A model generated the notes under the pieces. The model searched no databases. It saw nothing but the letters and a program-made list of their open reading frames with translations, and was not told the origin of the DNA. From Hymenobacter sp. (GTDB lineage Bacteria; Bacteroidota; Bacteroidia; Cytophagales; Hymenobacteraceae), in NCBI GenBank assembly GCA_025362615.1, contig JANYFQ010000702.1, forward strand, positions 1 through 15,588: DNA of 15,588 bases. Reading direction: 5' to 3'. Positions 1 through 6,932 of this stretch are shown piece by piece; the stretch's first letter is position 1, and the number at the start of each line of letters is the position of its first letter. The translations under genes and the position numbers were made by a program.

Positions 1-146
1 CCTACCAGAAAATGTACCTCAACGACGAGGACATGAAGCTGGCCAGCAAGACCGTGGAAGCGCCCGAAACCAATTTCGAAAGCTACCGCGAAGGCGCTGG
101 CGGGGCCAACGGCGGCAAAGTAGGCGGCGGCTGCGGTTGCAATTAG
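1..146 (+). CDS. DUF4266 family small lipoprotein (3' end only)
   Basis: The open frame enters from the left edge (first full codon at 3) and stops at TAG 144-146, so only the last 47 residues are visible. They contain the block YLNDEDMKLA, a stretch with ESYREGA, and a Gly/Lys-rich run ending in GGGCGCN. This ending and the NDEDM block are characteristic of DUF4266, a family of short exported lipoproteins of Bacteroidota and Proteobacteria. From general knowledge, DUF4266 genes usually lie just before a DUF3570 gene and often near a thioredoxin-like gene and an ApbE flavin transferase gene. Here DUF3570 follows within 24 bases, as expected. The lipobox would lie outside the window. The function is unknown. 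The closely spaced terminal cysteines could bind metal or be modified, but that is speculation. Confidence 0.8.
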   Translation, partial: YQKMYLNDEDMKLASKTVEAPETNFESYREGAGGANGGKVGGGCGCN

Positions 147-170
147 TACACGTTGCTTTGGTCTGATTCC

Positions 171-1538
171 TTGAAAAATATTCTCTCCTCCCTGCTGGCC
201 CTTAGTGCCTTGGCCATCCCGGCCCTGGCCCAGACCGGCACCACGCAAAACCCGAACCGCCTCGACGGCTACGGCGCGCCCGCGAGCCCGGCGGTGCCGG
301 TGAGCCGCCCGGCCGGCGAAACGACCATCGACATCCTCGGCGGCTACTACCAGCAAACCGGCAGCCACGGCGCAGTAGAGGGCGGGCGCGGCACCCAGCA
401 GCTCACCGACGTGTCGCCGACCATCATCGTCAACGTGCCGCTCGACACCGTGAGCCGGCTGAGCGTGAACGTGGGCTCCGACTTCTATGCCTCGGCCTCG
501 ACCGACCGCATCGACTTCGCGCTGAGCACGCCTTCGGCAAACGACGCCCGCATTCACGGCGACTTTGGCTACAGCCGCGAGCAGAAGGCCCAGGGCACCA
601 TTTGGGGCGCGGGCGCGGGCGTATCGAAGGAGTACGATTACCTGTCGTTCAACGCGGCGGCTTCGTTCGCCAAAACCTCGCCCGACGGCAACCGCCAGCT
701 CAGCCTGGCCGGGCAGGTGTTCCTGGACCGGGTGACGCTCATCACGCCCATCGAGCTGCGCGAAAGCTACGCGGCGGGGGCCGCCGCCCGCCCCAACAAG
801 AGCGAGTACGGCACCGACACGCGCCAGACCTACAACTTCACGGCCACCTACTCGCAGGTGCTCGGCAAGCGCCTGCAAGCGGCCTTCAGCACCGAGCTGG
901 TGTCGCAGAACGGGCTGCTGAGCACGCCCTTCCACCGCGTGTACTTCCGCGACAACACCGACCCCAACCTGGCCTCGACGTTGGGCGACGCGTTTTCGCC
1001 GCGCGTGCCCACGGCGGCCCGCCTCGAAGTGCTGCCCCGCTCGCGCTTCAAGTACCCGGTGAGCCTGCGCCTGAACTACTACGCCAGCGACCTGGTGCAA
1101 GTGCGCGGCTTCTACCGCTTTTACAACGACAACTTTGGCGTAGCCGCCCACACCCTGGAGCTGGAGCTGCCGGTGAAGGTGACGCCCTTTTTCGTGCTCT
1201 ACCCCTTCTACCGCTACCACACCCAAACGGCGGCCGACTACTTCGCGCCCTTCGCCCGGCACTCGGTGCGCGCCCCGTACTACACCTCCGACTACGACCT
1301 GGCGGCCCTCACGGCCCACAAGGCGGGCCTGGGGCTGCGCTACGCGCCGGTGTACGGCATCGGGCGCTTCCACGTGCCGGGCAAAAACGCCCAGGGCCTG
1401 CCCCGCGTGATGCGCCTCAAGTCGCTGGACCTGCGCTACGCCCACTACCAGCAGCGCGGCTCCCCGATTTACGACGTCGCCGACCGGGCCGACCTCGTGG
1501 CCGACATCGTAACCTTCGACCTCGGTTTTGCGCTGTAA
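171..1538 (+). CDS. DUF3570 outer-membrane protein
   Basis: I read a 455-residue protein from TTG at 171. This start gives a clean signal peptide (MKNILSS, a hydrophobic core LLALSALAIPALA, cleavage after AQ). A TTG at 153 in the same frame would add six polar residues (MLWSDS) and fits less well. The mature part has many short alternating strands rich in Tyr and Phe, and motifs typical of DUF3570: GGYYQQ near the start, DFYASASTDRIDF around residues 105-120, and SANDARIHGDFGYS. It is probably an outer-membrane beta-barrel. It follows the DUF4266 gene by 24 bases, almost certainly as one operon, and is followed by a GC-rich hairpin. Its role is unknown. Association of such clusters with ApbE-type flavinylation is known from other genomes but cannot be seen here. 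Confidence 0.85.
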   Translation: MKNILSSLLALSALAIPALAQTGTTQNPNRLDGYGAPASPAVPVSRPAGETTIDILGGYYQQTGSHGAVEGGRGTQQLTDVSPTIIVNVPLDTVSRLSVNVGSDFYASASTDRIDFALSTPSANDARIHGDFGYSREQKAQGTIWGAGAGVSKEYDYLSFNAAASFAKTSPDGNRQLSLAGQVFLDRVTLITPIELRESYAAGAAARPNKSEYGTDTRQTYNFTATYSQVLGKRLQAAFSTELVSQNGLLSTPFHRVYFRDNTDPNLASTLGDAFSPRVPTAARLEVLPRSRFKYPVSLRLNYYASDLVQVRGFYRFYNDNFGVAAHTLELELPVKVTPFFVLYPFYRYHTQTAADYFAPFARHSVRAPYYTSDYDLAALTAHKAGLGLRYAPVYGIGRFHVPGKNAQGLPRVMRLKSLDLRYAHYQQRGSPIYDVADRADLVADIVTFDLGFAL

Positions 1539-1565
1539 GCCGGCGGCCCGCCCCCAACACGGGTA

Positions 1566-1584
1566 CCGCCCCGCAACGGGGCGG
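1566..1584 (+). terminator. Possible terminator hairpin after the DUF3570 gene
   Basis: CCGCCCCG and CGGGGCGG form a perfect 8-bp stem with a CAA loop, 27 bases after the DUF3570 stop and 19 bases before the next ATG. No T-run follows. It could end transcription, slow it, or stabilise the upstream mRNA 3' end. Confidence 0.4.
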
Positions 1585-1603
1585 CCTTCGGCGCCCAACC
1601 AAA

Positions 1604-2308
1604 ATGCCCGCCATCATCCCCTTCGACTGCCAGCGGATGCTGCTCTCCGACGAAGCCCCGCCGCTGTTTCTGGCCGAAGTGGCCGTGCGGAGCGTGGCCA
1701 TGTACCTGCTCATTCTGGGGGCGCTGCGCATCAGCGGGCGGCGCGGGGTGCGGCAACTCTCGCTCTTTGAGCTGACCATTATTCTGGGGCTCGGCTCGGC
1801 GGCCGGCGATGCCATGCTCTACCACGACACGCCGCTGGGCCACGCGCTGGTGGTGTTTGCGGTGGTGATGGCGCTTTACGTGGGCTTCAACCGCCTCACC
1901 GAAGTGCTGCCGCGCTTCGGCGACTGGCTCGAAGGTGTGCCGGTGCGGCTGGTGGTGGAGGGTTGCCTCGACCACCGGGCGCTCAAAAAAGAGCGGTTCA
2001 CGCAGAAGGAATTTTTTGGTGAGCTGCGCCAGTACCAGGTCGAACACCTGGGCCAGGTGCGCTGCGCCTACCTCGAAGCCACGGGCCAGGTGAGCGTGTT
2101 TTTCTACGCCCCGGCCGACACCCGCCCCGGCCTGCCCATCTGGCCCGATGTGCTGGCAAAAGCGGCCGAACCCATCGCGCAAGCCGGCGAGTACACCTGC
2201 ACCGGGTGCGGCTACGTGGCCACGTGGCCGCCCGCCGCCCGGCAGGTGTGCCCGGTGTGCGGCAGCGTGTGCTGGTTGCCAGCCAGCACCGCCGCCCGCG
2301 TGGCGTGA
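1604..2308 (+). CDS. DUF421 (YetF-like) membrane protein with C-terminal zinc ribbon
   Basis: ATG 1604 gives a 234-residue protein. The same frame is open further upstream, but that part overlaps the DUF3570 gene out of frame and looks like a shadow. Residues about 22-42, 52-68 and 78-96 are hydrophobic and likely cross the membrane. They are linked by ISGRRGVRQLSLFELTI (43-59), which matches the G(K/R)R..RQL...F pattern of DUF421. A soluble alpha/beta domain follows (about 110-185), including PVRLVVEG and the charged block ALKKERFTQKEFFGELRQ, also typical of DUF421. The last 40 residues add a rubredoxin-like zinc ribbon with CxxC at 199-202 and CxxC at 216-219. DUF421 proteins are inner-membrane proteins of poorly known function, and the zinc ribbon is not part of the basic family. 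It converges with crcB, with 26 bases between the stops. Confidence 0.8.
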   Translation: MPAIIPFDCQRMLLSDEAPPLFLAEVAVRSVAMYLLILGALRISGRRGVRQLSLFELTIILGLGSAAGDAMLYHDTPLGHALVVFAVVMALYVGFNRLTEVLPRFGDWLEGVPVRLVVEGCLDHRALKKERFTQKEFFGELRQYQVEHLGQVRCAYLEATGQVSVFFYAPADTRPGLPIWPDVLAKAAEPIAQAGEYTCTGCGYVATWPPAARQVCPVCGSVCWLPASTAARVA

Positions 2309-2334
2309 GGCGCCCGTGCGGTGCCGGGCTTCGC

Positions 2335-2703
2335 TCAGCGCGTCAGCCAGTAGCCCAGCGCGGCCAGCAGCACGCCGCCGGCCACGCTGCCGCCGGCGTA
2401 AAGGGCCGCCGCCCACACCTGCCCGCCGCGCAGCAACGTCACGGTTTCGAGGGCGAAGGCCGAAAACGTGGTGAAGCCCCCGCACACGCCCGTGAGCAGC
2501 AGCAGGCGGCCGTTGTCGGCCACGGCGTGGCGTTCGAGCAGGCCCAAAATCAGGCCCGCCGCCAGGCAGCCCAGCAGGTTTACCGCGCCGGTGCCCACCG
2601 GCCAGGGCAACGGCCAGCGGCTTTGCACGGCCTGTTGCAGCCCGTAGCGCAGCACCGCGCCCACCCCGCCGCCCAACCCTACCAACCACCAGGCGTTTGT
2701 CAT
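2335..2703 (-). CDS. crcB: Fluoride ion channel CrcB/Fluc
   Basis: This is a 122-residue protein with four hydrophobic segments, the usual size for a single-domain Fluc subunit, which forms an antiparallel dimer. It exports fluoride and protects the cell from fluoride toxicity. Diagnostic motifs are GLGGGVGAVLRY (9-20), GTGAVNLLG (37-45) with the pore Asn42, and GVCGGFTTFSAF (72-83), which carries the Na+-site loop and the pore phenylalanines F80 and F83. No key residue is missing. The ATG at 2703 places GLGG at the usual distance from the N-terminus. The gene diverges from the aldo/keto reductase gene, and a TAAGTTTG box lies 4 bases before the ATG. I see no fluoride riboswitch in the short upstream region. 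Confidence 0.95.
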   Translation of the reverse strand: MTNAWWLVGLGGGVGAVLRYGLQQAVQSRWPLPWPVGTGAVNLLGCLAAGLILGLLERHAVADNGRLLLLTGVCGGFTTFSAFALETVTLLRGGQVWAAALYAGGSVAGGVLLAALGYWLTR

Positions 2704-2707
2704 GCGG

Positions 2708-2715
2708 CAAACTTA
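2708..2715 (-). promoter_or_regulatory. Candidate -7 element of crcB (TAAGTTTG)
   Basis: On the minus strand, TAAGTTTG matches the Bacteroidota -7 consensus TAnnTTTG and ends 4 bases before the crcB ATG. A transcript from it would start at or very near the ATG, giving a leaderless mRNA. No TTG lies at the expected -33 distance, so this may be chance. Confidence 0.35.
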
Positions 2716-2718
2716 CGG

Positions 2719-2745
2719 GCCGCCGCGTGTTCTTTGCGCGGCGGC
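2719..2745. other. 9-bp inverted repeat in the crcB / aldo-keto reductase divergent region
   Basis: GCCGCCGCG (2719-2727) and CGCGGCGGC (2737-2745) form a perfect stem around a 9-base loop, midway between the two divergent genes. It could be an operator, an mRNA 5' hairpin of the reductase gene, or a by-product of GC-rich sequence. The 79-bp divergent region holds no other clear signal. Confidence 0.35.
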
Positions 2746-2782
2746 TTCGGCCCTCAAACCAATAACCCAAAACCAAACCCCC

Positions 2783-3760
2783 ATGACCCTGCGCCCCCTC
2801 GGCCAATCCGGCCTTTCCATTGCCCCGCTCGTGCTGGGCGGCAACGTATTTGGCTGGACCGCCGACGAAAAAGCGTCCTTCGCCGTGCTCGATGCCTTTG
2901 TGGCCGGCGGCGGCAACGCCATCGACACGGCCGATATGTACTCGACCTGGGTGCCGGGCCACGCCGGGGGCGGGCAGTCGGAAACCATCATCGGCAAGTG
3001 GCTGAAACGGCGCGGCCGGCGCGACGACGTGCTCATCCTCACCAAAGTGGGCATGGAGCTGGGGCCGGATAAAAAAGGCCTTTCGCAGCCCCGCATCCGC
3101 CAGGCCATCGAGGCCTCGCTGCGCCGCCTCGGCACCGACTACGTGGACTTGTACCAGTCGCACAGAGACGACGAGAGCCTGCCCGTGACCGAGCCGCTGG
3201 AGATGTACGCACGGCTTGTTGAGGAAGGGAAAATCCGCGCCATCGGGGCCAGCAACTTCGCGCCGGCCCGCCTGCAAGCCGCCCTTGATGCCAGCGCCGC
3301 CCAGGGCCTGCCGCGCTACGAGTGCCTGCAACCCGAGTACAACCTCTACCAACGCGCCGATTTCGAGCAGCACCACCTGCCCGTGGTGCAGGCCGCCGGC
3401 ATCGGCGTCATTCCGTACTTCGGGCTGGCCTCGGGCTTCCTCACCGGCAAGTACCGCACCGCCGCCGACCTGGCCCAGAGCGTACGCGGCGGCAACATCG
3501 GCCCGAAATACCTCAACGACAAAGGCCGCGCCCTGCTCGCGGCCATGGACGCCGTGGCTGAAACCCACTCCGCGACACTCTCACAGGTGGCCCTGGCCTG
3601 GCTGATGCAGGCCCCCGGCATCACGGCGCCCATTGCCAGCGCCACCAGCGCGGGGCAGCTAACCGAGCTGCTGGGCGCTGCGGCGCTGCGGCTTTCGGCC
3701 GACGATGTGTCGGCGCTGCAAGCCGCCGGGGCGATGCCCTGGCGGCAGCAGGTGTATTAA
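2783..3760 (+). CDS. Aldo/keto reductase
   Basis: The 325-residue protein starts at ATG 2783. The frame is open upstream, but that part (CAAASALKPIT...) does not resemble the family, whereas MTLRPLGQSGLSIAPLVLGG is the standard opening strand. It is a full-length TIM-barrel, NADPH-dependent oxidoreductase. The catalytic tetrad is visible: D48 and Y53 in DTADMY, K88 in LTKVG, and H127 in YQSHRDD. The family signatures GKIRAIGASNF (149-159), LQPEYNLYQR and the cofactor-binding GASNF/ATSAGQL elements are present. The overall pattern (GGGQSETIIGKWL, RLGTDYVDLYQ, late ALAWLMQAPGITAPI) is that of the YajO/general-stress-type branch. The substrate cannot be told. It converges with the L1 gene, whose stop lies 8 bases away. 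Confidence 0.92.
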   Translation: MTLRPLGQSGLSIAPLVLGGNVFGWTADEKASFAVLDAFVAGGGNAIDTADMYSTWVPGHAGGGQSETIIGKWLKRRGRRDDVLILTKVGMELGPDKKGLSQPRIRQAIEASLRRLGTDYVDLYQSHRDDESLPVTEPLEMYARLVEEGKIRAIGASNFAPARLQAALDASAAQGLPRYECLQPEYNLYQRADFEQHHLPVVQAAGIGVIPYFGLASGFLTGKYRTAADLAQSVRGGNIGPKYLNDKGRALLAAMDAVAETHSATLSQVALAWLMQAPGITAPIASATSAGQLTELLGAAALRLSADDVSALQAAGAMPWRQQVY

Positions 3761-3768
3761 AACGAAAA

Positions 3769-4767
3769 TCAGCCAATTGAAACAAATGGCTCCAACAAGG
3801 TGCCAGCAGCCGTGCGGGCCAGGGCTGCTGCCTGCGCCCGAGCGGCCCGCACCAGGAGCCAGACCGGCAGTGCCCAAAGGATGAGTTCGGCGGGGCCGCG
3901 CAGCAGGCGGTCGTCGCGCATCAACGCCTCAATGAGCGGAGCCGAGAAGCCGATTTTCCAGAGCGGGCGCTGAAAGTGGGGGACGAAATACGTGGCCGTG
4001 ATGTAGGCAATCCAACCAAAGCAGGCCGTTTCGAGGGCCACGGCCCACAGCGGTACGCCGGGCGGCCGGACCAGCAAAAGCGGCAGCAGCGCCAGCAGCG
4101 GAACGTAGCTGGACACGATGAAAACCGGAAAAAACAGCCGTTGCGAGGCCGTGCGAAACGCCAGCCAGTCGGTCGGCCCCACGGCCAGCCAGGCCGGGTG
4201 GTACACCTGCCCTTGCACGCACACCGTACCCATGCCGTAAAACCCAAACGCCACCAACACAACGAGTAGCCAGCGGGCCAGCCGACGCACCCCGCGCAGC
4301 CAGGTGTTGAGCAGGGCCAGGGCCAGCCCGGCGTGTAGCCCCGCCGCTAGTAGCACCGCGCCAGTCAGCAGCCGCAGGTGCCGCATGGTGTCGGGGGTAG
4401 CGCCGGAAAGGGCCAGTCGGTGGTAAATGGGCACCAACAACAGAAGCATTCCACCCACCGACACCACGGCCAGCCCCAGCGCGGCCCCGCACGCCCAACG
4501 CGGCCACCAAGCCGGCCCCACCCGGCCCAGCGCCCCGGCGGCCAGCACCAGCAGCCCCGCCGGCAGGTAGCAAAACGGCACCATGCGGGCATTGATAACA
4601 GCCATAAACTCGGGCAAGTGCTGGCGCAGCACCGGCCACCCCGGATAGCCGATGCAGTACGTGAGCACCACAGTGCCAAAATGGTAAAAGCACAGCAAAA
4701 AATAAAGCGCTGTCAGCCACGCGGCGAGCGGTGTTTGGCGGGTTGGGGGAGCGGTGCTGGTGTCCAT
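3769..4767 (-). CDS. L-family 8-TM membrane protein, divergent copy (L1)
   Basis: I do not recognise a named family for this 332-residue protein. It has about eight hydrophobic segments and is a clear but distant paralogue of L2 and L3 (visibly well below half identical). Shared landmarks are LLCFYHFG (24-31; L2/L3 have LCFHHFG), a YPG motif, NARMVPFCYLPAGLL, DWLAFR, and YITATYFVPHFQ.PL with a following SAPLIE block and LRG. It is the last gene of the minus-strand array, 47 bases after S1. The spacer contains TAAAACC just before the ATG, as does the S2-L2 spacer. Both halves place a basic RM/R residue before a helix and a FVPxxQxPL-like loop, weakly recalling DUF1772. An integral inner-membrane protein is the only safe statement. 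Confidence 0.75.
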   Translation of the reverse strand: MDTSTAPPTRQTPLAAWLTALYFLLCFYHFGTVVLTYCIGYPGWPVLRQHLPEFMAVINARMVPFCYLPAGLLVLAAGALGRVGPAWWPRWACGAALGLAVVSVGGMLLLLVPIYHRLALSGATPDTMRHLRLLTGAVLLAAGLHAGLALALLNTWLRGVRRLARWLLVVLVAFGFYGMGTVCVQGQVYHPAWLAVGPTDWLAFRTASQRLFFPVFIVSSYVPLLALLPLLLVRPPGVPLWAVALETACFGWIAYITATYFVPHFQRPLWKIGFSAPLIEALMRDDRLLRGPAELILWALPVWLLVRAARAQAAALARTAAGTLLEPFVSIG

Positions 4768-4814
4768 TTGAAGAGGGGTTTTATGCGAAGGATTTCGGGC
4801 GGTGGCGGGGGCTG

Positions 4815-5342
4815 TCAGCTCGCGGTGTTGGCCTTCAGCGCGGCCCGGCGTTGGTTGAGGCCGGGTAGCAGGTAGGGGGCGGTGCTGAACATGAAAAACA
4901 TGATGGCCGCACCCAGCCCGCGCTTGCCGAAGTTGCGAGTGGTTTGGCCGCGCAGGGCTTCAAGGGCGGGCAGTTCGGCGGGCGTGAGGCGGGCCACGTT
5001 GTGGGTGCGAAAAAACTGATTGATGGGCAGTTGGGCCTTCAGGGTGAAGCTGATGTCGGCGGCCAGCAGGCCCAGGCTGATGAGCATCATCCAGACGATG
5101 GGGCTTTGCCGCCATGTGTTGGCAAAAATGCCCAGATTGAGCAGGATGACCACGAACCACAGCGGCATGAACACCGACATCCGGCGGCCCATATAGCCGT
5201 CCACGATTTGCCAGTAGGTGGCGTAGGTCTGGGTGTCGAAGTGTTGGTCGAAGGGACAAAAAAGATGGAACACGCCCAGCCCCACGTAGGTAGTGGTAAA
5301 GAGAATGAGGACGTAGAGGGCGACGGTGCGGGCGATGGCCAT
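4815..5342 (-). CDS. S-family 4-TM membrane protein (S1), DUF1772-like
   Basis: This is a 175-residue protein with hydrophobic segments at about 5-28, 58-77, 83-101 and 143-160. The first loop carries the block FCPFDQHFDTQTYATYW and ends in YMGRRM. The third helix is followed by QLPINQ, comparable to the N-x-P-(L/I)-N loop of DUF1772/anthrone-oxygenase-like proteins. The family call is from topology and this motif only. The first 55 residues match S2 at all but two positions, while the rest is much more diverged. The C-terminus is basic (NQRRAALK). The ATG lies 4 bases after the L2 stop, so the two genes are translated from one message. Its function is unknown. Confidence 0.75.
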   Translation of the reverse strand: MAIARTVALYVLILFTTTYVGLGVFHLFCPFDQHFDTQTYATYWQIVDGYMGRRMSVFMPLWFVVILLNLGIFANTWRQSPIVWMMLISLGLLAADISFTLKAQLPINQFFRTHNVARLTPAELPALEALRGQTTRNFGKRGLGAAIMFFMFSTAPYLLPGLNQRRAALKANTAS

Positions 5343-5343
5343 T

Positions 5344-5371
5344 TGATTAGCTGTTAGCGGTTAGCTGATAG
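5344..5371. repeat. Short tandem heptamer repeat at the L2/S1 junction
   Basis: Four 7-base units lie in a row on the plus strand: TGATTAG, CTGTTAG, CGGTTAG, CTGATAG, with consensus CTGTTAG. They encode the odd C-terminal tail and stop codon of L2 (QLTANS-stop) and fill the 4-base gap to S1. L3 lacks this tail. Confidence 0.6.
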
Positions 5372-6324
5372 TTATTGGCTTTGCCGGTGGCCTTTGCACG
5401 GGCGGTGGCTACTTTGATGAAAAGCAAGCCCATGACGGCGTACATGGCCAGAATGACGCTGCCGCGCATCGGGAAATTATTGTGCAGGAACTCGGTGATG
5501 AGGGGCAGCGAATAGCCTTTATCCAGCGGCACCTGAATGTGGGGCACAAAATAGGTGGCCGTGATGTAGAACACCCACACGTCGGCGGCCAGCGAGAGCA
5601 GCACCAGGCCCTTAGAGAGGCCCGGTGGGCGCAGCCAGATGAGCGGGATTTTGAGCAGGATGGGCAGGAAAGCGGGTATCAGAAAGATGCCCAAAAAGAT
5701 GCCCAGGCTGCCCGCATGGCGGTAGGGCAGCCAGTCGGCAGCCCCGATGAATGGCCAGTAGGCATAGTCCACCTGGGCCTCGGTGTCGCTGCTGCCGAAG
5801 GAATAGAAAAGCAGCGCAAACACGCTAATAAACAGCCAGCGGCCCACCGGCCGGGCCTCCCGCAAATAATGGTTCATCAGCCCCAGCGCCAGCAGCGCGG
5901 CCCCGGCGGCAGGCAGCACCAGCAGCCCCAGGCTCCAGGGCAAAAGCTGGCGCTCGATGGCCGCCGTGAAGCCCGTGGCGGGCAGCCCCGCAAACACCGT
6001 GGCCGCGATGCCAAACGTGGCCGCCACCGACACCCCGGACAGCCCGGCCGACACCGCCAGCCACCGCTTCGGCAAGCCCGCCGGGGCCTGCCGCCACAGC
6101 GCCAGCGCCGCCGCTACCAGCAGCCCGGCCGGCAAATAGACGAAGGGAAGCATACGCCGGTTGAAAGTTTCAAACACCGGCCCCACGTGTTCGTGAATCA
6201 TCCGAAAGCCCGGATAATTGAAAAAATGCAGCATCAGCACCGCCCCGAAATGGTGGAAGCAGAGGATGAGGTAGGCCAGGAAAAGCCAGGGTGTTTTGGG
6301 GGCGGTGTTGGATTCAGGAGGCAT
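5347..6324 (-). CDS. L-family 8-TM membrane protein (L2)
   Basis: This 325-residue protein has hydrophobic segments at about 12-34, 58-77, 88-112, 127-149, 161-178, 205-228, 236-258 and 286-308. Landmarks are LCFHHFG (21-27), NYPGFRMIHEHVGPVF (36-51), FNRRMLPFVYLPAGLL (54-69), a DWLPYR loop, and ITATYFVPHIQVPLDKG followed by LPLITEFL and MRGSVILAM. I recognise no characterised family. The first 175 residues or so are about 92% identical to L3, the remainder only about 60%. The two halves each resemble the S/DUF1772 layout, so the protein may be a fused duplication. It follows S2 (84-base spacer) and precedes S1 (4-base spacer). The C-terminal residues come from a heptamer repeat. Confidence 0.75.
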   Translation of the reverse strand: MPPESNTAPKTPWLFLAYLILCFHHFGAVLMLHFFNYPGFRMIHEHVGPVFETFNRRMLPFVYLPAGLLVAAALALWRQAPAGLPKRWLAVSAGLSGVSVAATFGIAATVFAGLPATGFTAAIERQLLPWSLGLLVLPAAGAALLALGLMNHYLREARPVGRWLFISVFALLFYSFGSSDTEAQVDYAYWPFIGAADWLPYRHAGSLGIFLGIFLIPAFLPILLKIPLIWLRPPGLSKGLVLLSLAADVWVFYITATYFVPHIQVPLDKGYSLPLITEFLHNNFPMRGSVILAMYAVMGLLFIKVATARAKATGKANNYQLTANS

Positions 6325-6408
6325 AAAAGGAGTGGTTTTAGCTGAGATGTTAGCGGGTTGGCAGGCGTAGGCAGTAGCGTTCAGGCCGTCAGCCCGGCCC
6401 GCCGCCGG

Positions 6409-6900
6409 TTAATTAAGGCCGGGTAGCATAAAGGGCGTGAGGCTCGTCATGAAATACATGGTTTTTTGGCCAATATCGCGCACCCCGAAGTTGTGGTCGG
6501 TCTGTTTTCGCATTCGTTCCAACGCTTCGATTTGCTTGGCGGTGAGGCAGTTCATGTCCATTTTTTGATAGTCCTGGTTGATGGGCAACTGCTCGTGGCC
6601 GGTGAAGGCCATGTCGGCCACCAGGATGAGCAAGCAGGTCAGAATCATCCAGAAAATGGGGCTTTGCCGCCAGGTATTGGCGAAAATGGCCAGGTTGAGG
6701 ACCAGCGTGATAAGCCAGGCTCCGCCCACAATGGGCATCCGGCGGCCCATGTAGCCGTCTACGATTTGCCAGTAGGTGGCGTAGGTTTGGGTATCGAAGT
6801 GCTGGTCGAAGGGGCAAAACAGGTGAAACACGCCCAGCCCCACGTAAGTCGTGGTTAAAAGGATGAGGACGTAGAGGGCGACGGTGCGGACGATGGCCAT
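6409..6900 (-). CDS. S-family 4-TM membrane protein (S2), C-terminally truncated by a 4-bp insertion
   Basis: This 163-residue protein shares the four hydrophobic segments, the CPFDQHFDTQTYATYW block, YMGRRM and QLPINQ of the S family. Residues 1-55 match S1 except at two positions. Residues 56-163 instead match S3 except at nine of 108, so this copy is a mosaic. The reading frame ends in PGLN at a TTAATTAA sequence (6409-6416). Removing four bases restores NRRRAGLTA-stop, which parallels NRRRAGRTT-stop in S3, so the last eight residues of a basic tail were lost by duplication of TTAA. The core is intact and the protein may still work. It follows L3 by 32 bases and precedes L2. Its function is unknown. 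Confidence 0.75.
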   Translation of the reverse strand: MAIVRTVALYVLILLTTTYVGLGVFHLFCPFDQHFDTQTYATYWQIVDGYMGRRMPIVGGAWLITLVLNLAIFANTWRQSPIFWMILTCLLILVADMAFTGHEQLPINQDYQKMDMNCLTAKQIEALERMRKQTDHNFGVRDIGQKTMYFMTSLTPFMLPGLN

Positions 6901-6932
6901 GATTTGGGTGGTTGGTTTTTGGGCGAGTAGGC

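Noticed and set aside
602..1603. In-frame upstream extension of the DUF421 gene
   Set aside because: It overlaps the DUF3570 gene in another frame, is very rich in Arg, Pro and Ala, and shows no family similarity; ATG 1604 gives the expected N-terminus.
2312..2329. 5-bp hairpin (GCCCG/CGGGC) between the convergent DUF421 and crcB genes
   Set aside because: The stem is short with an 8-base loop and no T-run, so it is too weak to call a terminator in DNA this GC-rich.
1469..3568. A 699-codon minus-strand open frame across the DUF421, crcB and reductase genes
   Set aside because: It runs antisense through well-supported genes, has no domain, and is typical of shadow frames in GC-rich DNA.
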